Of a stretch of DNA of 64,000 bases, positions 43,935 through 51,837 are shown piece by piece (the stretch's first letter is position 1; each line of letters opens with the position of its first letter). A program made the position numbers and the translations under genes. The DNA comes from Nocardia vermiculata NBRC 100427 (GTDB taxonomy: Bacteria > Actinomycetota > Actinomycetes > Mycobacteriales > Mycobacteriaceae), in assembly GCF_001613265.1 (NCBI RefSeq), contig NZ_BDCA01000019.1:1-64000 (forward strand). Reading direction: 5' to 3'. Below the pieces are notes generated by a model that was not told the DNA's origin, searched no databases, and saw only the letters and a list, made by a program, of their open reading frames with translations.

Positions 43935-43973
43935 ACAGGTGGCGGACGGGCCGCACGGGCCCACGCCACCTGT
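43935..43973. terminator. Bidirectional terminator between kdpC and the L,D-transpeptidase
   Basis: A 10-bp perfect stem (43935-43944 with 43964-43973) encloses a GC-rich inner hairpin. It lies between the convergent kdpC and ldt genes. Confidence 0.65.
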
Positions 43974-43996
43974 TCCGGCCGGGTGTGTTCGATCTC

Positions 43997-45250
43997 TCAG
44001 CGGGGCGCGTCCGGTGGTGCGTCGTGCAACGCGCTGCCGGCCTTCCACTCGTTCCACGGCACGATCCAGTCGCCGTTGTTCCAGGACGGCAGTGGTGGGC
44101 CGCTGGTGTTGCGCACCTCCACCACATCACCCGGCATCGAGAAGTTGTAGAACCAACTGGCGTTGTCCAGATTGAGGTTCAGGCAGCCGTGCGAGGTGTC
44201 GGTATTGCCCTGCGCCCAGACGGTGGAGTCCAGCTGATGCAGGTAGATGCCGTCACCGCTGATCTGCGTAGCCCAGCCGATCTCCTCCTTGTAGCCCAGC
44301 CGGGAGTTCACCGGCAGGCCGTAGGACGAGGAGTCCATGATGACCGGATTGCCCTTGCCCATCACCGTGTAGATGCCGGTGGGAGTGTTGAAGTAGATCG
44401 TCTTGTTGCCGACCTGCTCACTGCCTCCGCGGCCCATCGAGGTGGGCATGGTCCGGATCAGCTTGCCGTTCTCGAAGACCTGCACCTCATGGGTGTTGTC
44501 ATCGGCGATGGAGACGTGCGAGTCGCCGATGACGAAGTTGGTCTTGGCGTCTTCCTGACCGTAGAGACCGGGCGCGAGCTGAGCACCGAAGATGTTGGCC
44601 GCAACCGACACCTTGGTGCCGGGAGCCCAGTATTTCTCCGGGCGCCAGTGCGCATTCTGGTCGTCGAGCCAGTACCAGGACCCCTCGACGTGGGGCTCGG
44701 AGGTGACCGACAAGCGCCTCTCGGCCTCGGCGCGATCGGCCACGGCCTCGTCGAAGTGGGCGACGATCACGGTGCCGACACCGTAGGTGCCGCCCTCCTC
44801 GAGCCACTGCCCCGCGGTGGTGGTCAGGTAGGCCTTGACCTGGTTACTGGGGGTGAGCGTGCTGAAAGTCGAGGTCACCGGGCCACTGGGGCCGGTGATG
44901 GTCACGCCTTGCGCGGTCATCGTGTAGGTGTGACCGTAGCCGAGGGGGACCTTCGGCTTCCACGCGGTCCGGTCCGGGTTGAGGGTGCCCTCGACCTGTT
45001 TGCCGTCCTCGTTGGTGACGGTCACATCCGTCAGGACGCCGTCGGCCGCGTTCACCTCGATCGTGCCGAGTGGATCGACGTCGGCACTACCCGTCGCCGG
45101 GATCATCGCGATGGCCGGTGCGACCGGTCCCGCGGTTTCCATCGTGCGTCCCGGAGCCGGGTCCGGGTCGGACGAGCACGCAGCCATCAGCAACGTCACC
45201 AGGGTGATGATTCCCAGCGCGGCACTGAGTCGGCAGCGGCGAGTGGACAT
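43997..45250 (-). CDS. L,D-transpeptidase lipoprotein (LdtMt2-like)
   Basis: A 417-residue cell-wall enzyme forming 3-3 peptidoglycan cross-links, insensitive to many beta-lactams. The signal sequence ends with a lipobox (LMAAC, Cys near residue 25), so it is a lipoprotein. Two Ig-like domains (about 45-250) lead to the YkuD catalytic domain (about 255-400), with YGLPVNSRLGYKEEIGWATQ and nucleophile C356 in SHGCLNLN. The ATG at 45250 has AGGAG 5 nt upstream; a longer frame to 45283 is less likely. The layout equals mycobacterial LdtB/Ldt2. Confidence 0.95.
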   Translation of the reverse strand: MSTRRCRLSAALGIITLVTLLMAACSSDPDPAPGRTMETAGPVAPAIAMIPATGSADVDPLGTIEVNAADGVLTDVTVTNEDGKQVEGTLNPDRTAWKPKVPLGYGHTYTMTAQGVTITGPSGPVTSTFSTLTPSNQVKAYLTTTAGQWLEEGGTYGVGTVIVAHFDEAVADRAEAERRLSVTSEPHVEGSWYWLDDQNAHWRPEKYWAPGTKVSVAANIFGAQLAPGLYGQEDAKTNFVIGDSHVSIADDNTHEVQVFENGKLIRTMPTSMGRGGSEQVGNKTIYFNTPTGIYTVMGKGNPVIMDSSSYGLPVNSRLGYKEEIGWATQISGDGIYLHQLDSTVWAQGNTDTSHGCLNLNLDNASWFYNFSMPGDVVEVRNTSGPPLPSWNNGDWIVPWNEWKAGSALHDAPPDAPR

Positions 45251-45598
45251 GGTGTCTCCTGCGTTAGCCGTGCGCCCGGGCAACCCTCGCAGCGCACCAA
45301 TCGCCTTACTGTCTTTCCGGCTAGCTTACGGGGCTTTTCCGGGTGCTTGCCATTCGGTGGTGTTGCCCCATGTTTACGCATCGCCGCTGCGGGTACTCCG
45401 ACTACTGTTGTGTGCCCGAAGATGCTCGAGAGCTTCGGGGCGGTGCGTCCGGCGTCGAACCGGCCCCCGTCGGTGGCGGTAGAGGGATGAGGACATGAAA
45501 CAGCGGCGCGAGAGGCAAGGCTGCGCGGGCACTCGCACGCGTGACGGACAGGTCGGCGAACCACGATCCGGAGAGGCGTTGCTGGACAAGGTGTAGTT
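45251..45598. other. Divergent region of ldt and the two-component system
   Basis: 348 bp. The ldt side (45251-45420) shows a 6-bp hairpin (45270-45275 with 45292-45297) and a GCTAACG/GCTAGCC pair in the transcribed strand that suggests a structured leader. On the other side, a 33-codon open frame from 45495 to 45596 (start ATG, AGAGGG upstream) ends 2 nt before the regulator ATG; its basic N-terminus (MKQRRERQG) resembles no family I know. Confidence 0.4.
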
Positions 45599-46309
45599 AT
45601 GAGCGCGAATTTGATGATCGTAGAAGACGACGACCGGGTCCGCAGTGCGCTGCGGCTTGCCATGGAGGACGAGGGCTACGACGTCGCCGAGGCCGAGGAG
45701 GCCGAGGATGCGCTCGAACATCTGCGTGACAACGGTGCACCGGATGTGATGATTGTGGATCTGATGCTGGGTGAGATGGACGGGTTCACCTGTATCCGGG
45801 AGATCCGCCGCGATCACGATGTGCCCATCATCGTGGTCAGTGCACGTGACGACACTCACGATGTGGTTGCCGCGCTGGAGGCCGGCGCCGACGATTTCGT
45901 CACCAAGCCGTTCGAGATCAAGGAGATCACCGCCCGGATGCGGGCTCTGCGCCGTCGCGCGCAGCAGACCGCCGAGCCACCGGCGCCGCAGGAGGTGGTC
46001 CTGGATGCCTGGCCCGAGGCGCCGTTGGTGTTGTCTCCCGACAGCGGCACGGTTCGTCGCGGTGACGAGGAACTCCATCTCACGCTGACCGAATTCCGTC
46101 TGCTGTGTGAGCTGGCCGAAACACCCGGGCGGGTGTTGTCGCGCAGCGTGCTGCTCGAAAGAGTCTGGGACCGGGGCTTCTTCGGTGACGAGCGGATCGT
46201 CGATGTCCACGTCCGCCGGTTGCGGACCAAGATCGAACGCGATTCGTCCGAGCCGGCGATCGTGGTAACCGTGCGCGGCCTCGGCTACCGCCTCGATGTC
46301 CAGCGCTAG
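45599..46309 (+). CDS. OmpR-family response regulator (CseB-like)
   Basis: A 236-residue regulator. The receiver has D54 as phospho-acceptor (VMIVDLMLGEMDG), acidic E9/D10/D11 and the lysine of FVTKPFEIKEI. The C-terminal winged helix carries LTEFRLLCELAETPGRVLSRSVLLE and VHVRRLRTKIE. It overlaps the kinase gene by 14 bp, a tight operon. The overall look resembles Streptomyces CseB, which governs cell-envelope stress; the neighbouring ldt gene fits that, but the target is inferred. Ahead of it lies a possible 33-codon leader. Confidence 0.9.
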   Translation: MSANLMIVEDDDRVRSALRLAMEDEGYDVAEAEEAEDALEHLRDNGAPDVMIVDLMLGEMDGFTCIREIRRDHDVPIIVVSARDDTHDVVAALEAGADDFVTKPFEIKEITARMRALRRRAQQTAEPPAPQEVVLDAWPEAPLVLSPDSGTVRRGDEELHLTLTEFRLLCELAETPGRVLSRSVLLERVWDRGFFGDERIVDVHVRRLRTKIERDSSEPAIVVTVRGLGYRLDVQR

Positions 46310-47333
46310 ATTTCCGCGCCTGCCCCGGCGTCAGTTCCTGCGCGGGCGGGTGGTCGTCGCCTTCACGGTGACGGGGCTGGTGTCGGCGTTGCTGGCGGTG
46401 CTGATCGCGACGGTCGGTGGCGGAGTGTGGCGTATCGCACTGGCGTGCGGGCTCGGAGGCACCGTGATCGGGGCCCTGTTCGGACTGTGGTTGTCACACC
46501 GTTTGCTGGAGCCGTTGCGCCAGGTCACCGGTACCGCGGCCAAGATCGCCTCGGGTGAACTGGGGTCGCGGTTGCCCGATACCGACGATCCCGATCTGGC
46601 TCCGACCGTCGATGCCTTCAACACCATGGTGGACTCACTGCAGTACCGTATCGATCGTGAGCGTCGTCTGGTCGGGGACGTCAGTCACGAACTCCGTACC
46701 CCGCTGACCACCCTGACCACCAGTGTCGGGGTGATGGCCCGATACGAGGACCAGCTACCCGAACGTGCCCGGCGCGCGCTCGACCTGGTGCGCGCCGAAA
46801 TCGATCATCTCCGCAGATTGCTCGACGATCTGCTGGCCCTGGCACGTGCCGAAGCACGCATGCACGGGGCCGACGCCGAACCACTCTCGCTGGCAGAATT
46901 GCTCAAGCACACCCTTGCAGAAATGCATTATTCACCGGAGTTGCTGACGATCACCGAGGACGGGATCGTGACGGGGCGAAAACTGGAACTCGAACGAGCC
47001 GTCGTGAATTTGCTCGAAAATGGGCAACGGCACGGTGGTGGTGTGGTTGCGGTCGACGTCGCCCGCGATGGTGACGAAATGGTGGTTACCGTCGACGACG
47101 CAGGTCCGGGAGTTTCTCCGCAGGATCGGCAGCGAATCTTCGAAAGATTCGTTACGGTGCGACGAGGGAAACGTTCGGGTACGGGAATCGGATTGGCATT
47201 GGTGGCCGAAACCATCGCGGCGCACGGCGGGCGTGTGAAATGTGACACCAGCCCCGGGGGAGGTGCAAGATTTTCTGTGTGGTTGCCCACGGTGACTAAA
47301 TTCACCGAACATGCATCTGTAACACGATCGTAA
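46296..47333 (+). CDS. Membrane sensor histidine kinase (CseC-like)
   Basis: A 345-residue kinase. Two transmembrane helices lie close together (VVVAFTVTGLVSALLAVLIA; IALACGLGGTVIGALFGLWL) with only a short loop between, so it has almost no extracytoplasmic sensor and may sense membrane state. A HAMP domain leads to H131 in GDVSHELRTPL. ATP-binding motifs are NLLENGQRHGG, VDDAGPGVS and GTGIGLALVAET. It follows the regulator with 14-bp overlap and precedes ectA by about 50 bp, which raises the question whether it controls ectoine synthesis. Confidence 0.92.
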   Translation: MSSARFPRLPRRQFLRGRVVVAFTVTGLVSALLAVLIATVGGGVWRIALACGLGGTVIGALFGLWLSHRLLEPLRQVTGTAAKIASGELGSRLPDTDDPDLAPTVDAFNTMVDSLQYRIDRERRLVGDVSHELRTPLTTLTTSVGVMARYEDQLPERARRALDLVRAEIDHLRRLLDDLLALARAEARMHGADAEPLSLAELLKHTLAEMHYSPELLTITEDGIVTGRKLELERAVVNLLENGQRHGGGVVAVDVARDGDEMVVTVDDAGPGVSPQDRQRIFERFVTVRRGKRSGTGIGLALVAETIAAHGGRVKCDTSPGGGARFSVWLPTVTKFTEHASVTRS

Positions 47334-47382
47334 AGTAGTCGCACGATAAGCCTCAACGTTGACGGGGAACTCTTGATAGGTG

Positions 47383-47934
47383 ATGCAGAACCGAACGGGG
47401 AGTAAGCCTTTCAGTTCTCCCGAGCCCGGCGAGTCCGACGGTCGGCAGAACCCCTCGAGTGCAGTGGTGATTCGTTCGCCACGGATCGAGGACGGAGCGC
47501 GGATCTGGCGAATCGCGGTCGATTCCCAGGTGCTCGACGCCAACACCAGTTACTCGTACCTGCTGTGGTGTCGTGACTTCGCCGCGTCGTCGGTCGTTGC
47601 CGAAATCGACTCGGAAGTAGCAGGTTTCGTCACCGGCTATCTGCGCCCGGATGCGCCGGCAACACTGTTCGTCTGGCAGGTCGCAGTGGACCACGCATTC
47701 CGCGGACGCGGTGTGGGTGTGAAGATGCTCGACAAGCTGGTCGAAAAAGTCGCCGGGCAAAATGTTTCTATACTGGAGACGACAGTTTCACCGGACAACG
47801 AAGCCTCGATCGCGATGTTCTCGTCGCTGGCGCGGCGCCGTGGAGCGGAAATGATCCGCGAAACGCTGTTCGAACCGAAAGATTTTCCGGATGGGCACGA
47901 ATCAGAGGACCTGTACCGGATAACGCCGTTGTAA
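47383..47934 (+). CDS. ectA: L-2,4-diaminobutyrate N-acetyltransferase
   Basis: A 183-residue GNAT enzyme that acetylates diaminobutyrate at N4, the second step of ectoine synthesis. It has IRSPRIEDGARIWRIAVDS, DANTSYSYLLWCRDF, the acetyl-CoA motif HAFRGRGVGVKMLDKLVE and ETTVSPDNEASIAMF, all family signatures. The ATG at 47383 is used; an adjacent GTG at 47380 is possible. An N-terminal tail of about 30 residues is unconserved. It starts an ectABCD operon. Base composition here is slightly more AT-rich than around it. Confidence 0.96.
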   Translation: MQNRTGSKPFSSPEPGESDGRQNPSSAVVIRSPRIEDGARIWRIAVDSQVLDANTSYSYLLWCRDFAASSVVAEIDSEVAGFVTGYLRPDAPATLFVWQVAVDHAFRGRGVGVKMLDKLVEKVAGQNVSILETTVSPDNEASIAMFSSLARRRGAEMIRETLFEPKDFPDGHESEDLYRITPL

Positions 47935-47964
47935 AGCGACGTAAAATGATAGGAAGGATCATCG

Positions 47965-49227
47965 ATGACCACCGCTGAGATGACCATTTTCGAATCGCTC
48001 GAATCCAATGTGCGCGGTTACTGCCGTTCCTGGCCCGCGCTGTTCGACACCGCCTCCGGCTCCTGGCTGCGTGACGGTAACGGACGTGAATACCTCGACT
48101 TTTTTGCGGGCGCAGGTTCGCTCAACTACGGGCATAACAATCCCATTCTCAAAAAAGCACTCATCGATTACATCTCTCGTGACGGAATTACGCACGGACT
48201 CGACATGTCGACCGTTGCGAAGCGTGAACTGCTCGAGACGATCAACAATGTGCTGCTCGACCCACGCGGGCTGGACTACAAGGTGCAGTTCCCCGGCCCG
48301 ACCGGTGCGAACGCCGTAGAAGCCGCGCTGAAACTGGCGCGCAAGATCACCGGCCGACCGGGCATCCTGAACTTCACCAACGCCTTCCACGGCATGACGC
48401 TGGGCGCGCTGGCGGTCACCGGCAACGCGACCAAGCGGGCCGGCGCCGGGGTACCGTTGAACCACGTCAACCCGATGCCTTACGACGGATATCTGGAAGG
48501 CGGTAACGACCTGGCATGGATGGAGCGCGTCCTCGACGACAATTCGTCCGGCGTGGAGAAGCCCGCGGCGGTGATCGTGGAAACGGTGCAGGGTGAGGGC
48601 GGCGTGAACGTCGCTCGTGCCGAGTGGCTGCGTCACCTGTCGGAGGTGTGCGCCGCGCGTGGCATCCTGCTGATCGTCGACGATGTGCAGATGGGATGTG
48701 GCCGCACCGGCCCGTTCTTCTCCTTCGAAATCGCGGGGATCACCCCGGATATCGTTACCCTGTCCAAGTCGATCGGTGGCTACGGCATGCCGCTGGCCCT
48801 GGTACTGATGAAGCGTGAGCTGGACCAGTGGGCGCCCGGTGAGCACAACGGCACGTTCCGCGGTAACAACCCCGCGTTCGTGACCGCTCGGGTGGCGCTC
48901 GAGCATTTCTGGACCGATGATCGCCTCGAGGTCTCGACCGCGGCCAAGGGTGACAAGATCCGACAGTCGTTCGAGAACCTCTCGGAGAAGTTCGACGGCG
49001 TGTCCACTCGTGGGCGCGGCCTGGTGCAGGGACTGGTGTTCGACGACTCTTCCGAGGCGAACAAGGTTTCCAGCATCGCCTTCGAGGAAGGCCTGCTGGT
49101 GGAGACCTCGGGCGCCGAGGACCAGGTGGTGAAGCTACTGCCGCCGCTGACAATTACCGATGATGAGCTCGCCCACGGTCTGGGCATTCTGGACCGGGCG
49201 GTCGCGATGGCCCGAGGAGGCAACTGA
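47965..49227 (+). CDS. ectB: Diaminobutyrate--2-oxoglutarate aminotransferase
   Basis: A 420-residue PLP enzyme that turns L-aspartate beta-semialdehyde into L-2,4-diaminobutyrate using glutamate as donor. It has ESNVRGYCRSWP at the start, EYLDFFAGAGSLNYGHNNP, and the PLP-binding lysine K268 in TLSKSIGGYG. GGxGRTGPFFSFE is the cofactor loop. The ATG at 47965 follows AGGAAGG. ectC begins 2 nt after its stop. Confidence 0.97.
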   Translation: MTTAEMTIFESLESNVRGYCRSWPALFDTASGSWLRDGNGREYLDFFAGAGSLNYGHNNPILKKALIDYISRDGITHGLDMSTVAKRELLETINNVLLDPRGLDYKVQFPGPTGANAVEAALKLARKITGRPGILNFTNAFHGMTLGALAVTGNATKRAGAGVPLNHVNPMPYDGYLEGGNDLAWMERVLDDNSSGVEKPAAVIVETVQGEGGVNVARAEWLRHLSEVCAARGILLIVDDVQMGCGRTGPFFSFEIAGITPDIVTLSKSIGGYGMPLALVLMKRELDQWAPGEHNGTFRGNNPAFVTARVALEHFWTDDRLEVSTAAKGDKIRQSFENLSEKFDGVSTRGRGLVQGLVFDDSSEANKVSSIAFEEGLLVETSGAEDQVVKLLPPLTITDDELAHGLGILDRAVAMARGGN

Positions 49228-49229
49228 GA

Positions 49230-49622
49230 ATGATCGTGCGCACCACTGCAGAGATCACCGGCACCGACCGTGAGGTAGGGGCCCAGGACTGGGTCAGCAA
49301 GCGGATCGTCCTCGGTGGCGACGGTGTGGGCTTCTCGTTCCACGAGACCACGATTCAGCCGAACACCACCCACGAGTTCCACTACGCGAATCACATCGAG
49401 GCGGTGTGGCTGGTCGAAGGCGAGGGCACGCTGCACGATCTGACCAACGATGTGACCTACGACCTCGCTCCCGGAACGATGTACCTGCTCAACGGGCACG
49501 AACGGCACCAGGTCAAGACCCGCACGCTGATGCGGATGCTGTGTGTGTTCAACCCGCCGGTCACCGGCAAAGAGGTACACGACGAGAACGGCGTCTATCC
49601 GCTGATCGCGGTAGGCGAATAG
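49230..49622 (+). CDS. ectC: L-ectoine synthase
   Basis: A 130-residue cupin that cyclises N4-acetyl-diaminobutyrate into ectoine. Signatures: MIVRTTAEITGTDREVGAQD, SFHETTIQPNTTHEFHYANH and the metal/ligand region VWLVEGEGTLHDL, then YLLNGHERHQVKTRT. Length is the family norm. A GGAGG leader overlaps the end of ectB; ectD follows 27 nt later. Confidence 0.97.
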   Translation: MIVRTTAEITGTDREVGAQDWVSKRIVLGGDGVGFSFHETTIQPNTTHEFHYANHIEAVWLVEGEGTLHDLTNDVTYDLAPGTMYLLNGHERHQVKTRTLMRMLCVFNPPVTGKEVHDENGVYPLIAVGE

Positions 49623-49649
49623 GAAGGCAGTTAGGAGGACGACCCCGCG

Positions 49650-50531
49650 ATGACGTTGGCGGACAGTCGTATCGACCGCTACCGGACTCGTACGGCCGTA
49701 GCGGTACCGCCGGTGGAACGCACCGATCCCACGGTATGGGGCACGGTTTCGTCGCCGGTACTGGAAAGTTTCGACGCCGATGGTTACACGATCATCGACG
49801 AGCTGCTGACCCCGGTGGAGGTGGCCGACTACGCCACCGAGATGAATCGCCTGGCCGCAGATCCCGATCTGCGGCCGGACCAGCGGGTGATCATCGAGAA
49901 GACATCGAACCGGGTGCGGTCGATCTTCGAGGTGCACAAGATCAGCAGCGCGGTGGCTGAACTGGTACGTGACGAACGAGTCGCCGGACTCGCGCGTCAG
50001 GTACTCGGTTCGGAGGTCTACATCCACCAGAGCCGGGTCAACTACATGCCGGGATTCCAGGGCGCCGGTTTCTACTGGCATTCGGATTTCGAGACCTGGC
50101 ACGCCGAGGACGGGATGCCGTCACCGCGCGCGGTGAGCTTGTCGATCGCGTTGACCGACAACTACGAGTACAACGGCAGTCTGATGGTGTTGCCCGGATC
50201 GCATCGGCGGTATATGCCGTGCCAGGGTACGACCCCCGACGAGCACTACCGGGAATCGCTGCGGGAGCAGCAGATCGGGGTGCCGGCGCAGGAGGATCTG
50301 GCCGAGCTCGCCGACAAGTACGGCATCGCCCAGTTCACCGGTAAGCGTGGCTCGGCACTGCTGTTCGACTCGAACATCATGCACGGGTCGTCCAACAACA
50401 TCACACCGTTCGCACGCTCGAACATCTTCCTCGTGTTCAACAGCGTGGAGAACACCCTGGTGGAGCCGTACGCGGGAACGCGGCCGCGGCCTACCTACAT
50501 CGCCTCGCGCGATTTCACTCCGCTGCGCTGA
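49650..50531 (+). CDS. ectD: Ectoine hydroxylase
   Basis: A 293-residue Fe(II)/2-oxoglutarate dioxygenase that converts ectoine to 5-hydroxyectoine. The PhyH fold shows VYIHQSRVNYMPGFQGAGFY, then WHSDFETWHAEDGMPSPR with the H-x-D iron ligands, and a distal histidine in NIMHGSSNN. 2-Oxoglutarate would be bound by the arginine-containing C-terminal segment FARSNIFLVFN. Its terminator is at 50646-50683. With ectABC it completes a hydroxyectoine pathway. Confidence 0.97.
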   Translation: MTLADSRIDRYRTRTAVAVPPVERTDPTVWGTVSSPVLESFDADGYTIIDELLTPVEVADYATEMNRLAADPDLRPDQRVIIEKTSNRVRSIFEVHKISSAVAELVRDERVAGLARQVLGSEVYIHQSRVNYMPGFQGAGFYWHSDFETWHAEDGMPSPRAVSLSIALTDNYEYNGSLMVLPGSHRRYMPCQGTTPDEHYRESLREQQIGVPAQEDLAELADKYGIAQFTGKRGSALLFDSNIMHGSSNNITPFARSNIFLVFNSVENTLVEPYAGTRPRPTYIASRDFTPLR

Positions 50532-50645
50532 CCGCCGCGTCGGCACGGCCGGGTGACCAGGACACGTCGGGACCGCGATACGCGGGCTCGCCCCGACGGT
50601 GGCGTGGGTGAGTATTTTATTGTTCCGCGCATCGCCGCCCGGCGC

Positions 50646-50683
50646 GTTTTCGGCCGGAATCCATTCGGGTTCCGGCCGAAAAC
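50646..50683. terminator. Bidirectional terminator after ectD
   Basis: A perfect 14-bp stem (50646-50659 with 50670-50683) with a 10-nt loop; each arm ends in TTTT/AAAA, giving short U-runs in either direction. It ends both the ect operon and the acyl-CoA dehydrogenase operon. Confidence 0.85.
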
Positions 50684-50697
50684 ATGTCCGGGGGAGG

Positions 50698-51834
50698 TTA
50701 TCCGGCGATGCCCTCGGGGCGGGTCAACGCGGCATAGCGGGTGAGGTGCTGGTCTGCGGACCCCCACTCGTACTGCACCGCGGTCAGGCGCTTGAAGAAG
50801 TGACCGATCGCCAGCTCCTCGGTCATTCCCATCGCACCGTGCAGCTGCACCGCATGCTGTCCGATGAACGCCGCCGCGCGGGCGACGGTGACCTTCGCCG
50901 CTGCCGCGGCACGCGCGCGTTCCCGCGGTTCGGCATCGAGCTTCAACGTCACCAGGTACATCGCGGCGGTGGCCTGTTCCAGTTCCAGGTGCATATCGAC
51001 CATCCGATGCTGCAGGACCTGGAAGCTGCCGATCGGCACTCCGAACTGCCGGCGCTGTTTGCTGTATTCGACGGTCTCGGTCAGGACCCGTCGCATGGCT
51101 CCCACCGATTCGGCGGCGATCGCCGCGATTGCCTCGTCGACCGCCCGATCGAGAGAATCGTCGGCCGCGCCCTCGCCACCCAGCAACGCGGTGGCGGGGA
51201 GGCGGACCCCCTCGAGAACCAGATCGGCCGCCCGGCGTTCGTCGATGGTCCGGTAGCTGTGCCGGGTCAGGCCCGCGGCATCGGCCAGCACCACGAACAG
51301 CGACAGCCCCGGCTGTTCGGTACGCGCGGTGACCAGGAGATGGGTGGCCAGTGGCGCGCTGGTCACGGTCGTCTTGGTGCCGTCGAGGACCCAGTCGTCA
51401 CCGTCGCGGCGTGCCGTGGTGGTGATCCGGCGCAGGTCGTACCCGGAACCGGCTTCCAATGCGGCGAACGCGGTGATCACCGAGCCGTCGACGATTCCCC
51501 GCAGCAGTTCCTCGGCCGTGTCTCCGCCCGCCCGCCGCAACAGTCCACCACCCAGTACCGCGGTGTCGATGAAGGGCTCCAGCACCAGTGCACCGCCGAG
51601 TGCTTCGGCGATGAGCATGGTTTCGATGGGGCCGCCGTCGAAGCCGCCTACGCTCTCGGGCAGGCTCGCCCCCAGGATGCCGACCTCTTCGGCGAGGCCG
51701 CGCCAGATCTCGGGCTGGTTCCCGGCGCCGATGCGGGCCGCGTCGCGGCTTTTCTCCAGGTCGTATCGGGCCGCGAGAAATTCGGTGACCGTGTCACGGA
51801 GCAGTTGCTGTTCGGCAGTGAATTCGAAGTCCAT
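50698..51834 (-). CDS. Acyl-CoA dehydrogenase, small-subunit type
   Basis: A 378-residue flavoprotein of the acyl-CoA dehydrogenase family (MDFEFTAEQQLLRDTVTEFL start). It shows KRRQFGVPIGSFQVLQHRMV and GAMGMTEELAIGHFFKRL. Catalytic glutamate at the usual place is not obvious, so it may be the non-catalytic partner in an alpha2beta2 pair with the next gene, the arrangement of paired FadE proteins and of PimC/PimD. Substrate unknown. It lies 3 nt after the large-subunit gene's stop. Confidence 0.88.
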   Translation of the reverse strand: MDFEFTAEQQLLRDTVTEFLAARYDLEKSRDAARIGAGNQPEIWRGLAEEVGILGASLPESVGGFDGGPIETMLIAEALGGALVLEPFIDTAVLGGGLLRRAGGDTAEELLRGIVDGSVITAFAALEAGSGYDLRRITTTARRDGDDWVLDGTKTTVTSAPLATHLLVTARTEQPGLSLFVVLADAAGLTRHSYRTIDERRAADLVLEGVRLPATALLGGEGAADDSLDRAVDEAIAAIAAESVGAMRRVLTETVEYSKQRRQFGVPIGSFQVLQHRMVDMHLELEQATAAMYLVTLKLDAEPRERARAAAAAKVTVARAAAFIGQHAVQLHGAMGMTEELAIGHFFKRLTAVQYEWGSADQHLTRYAALTRPEGIAG

Positions 51835-51837
51835 CTC

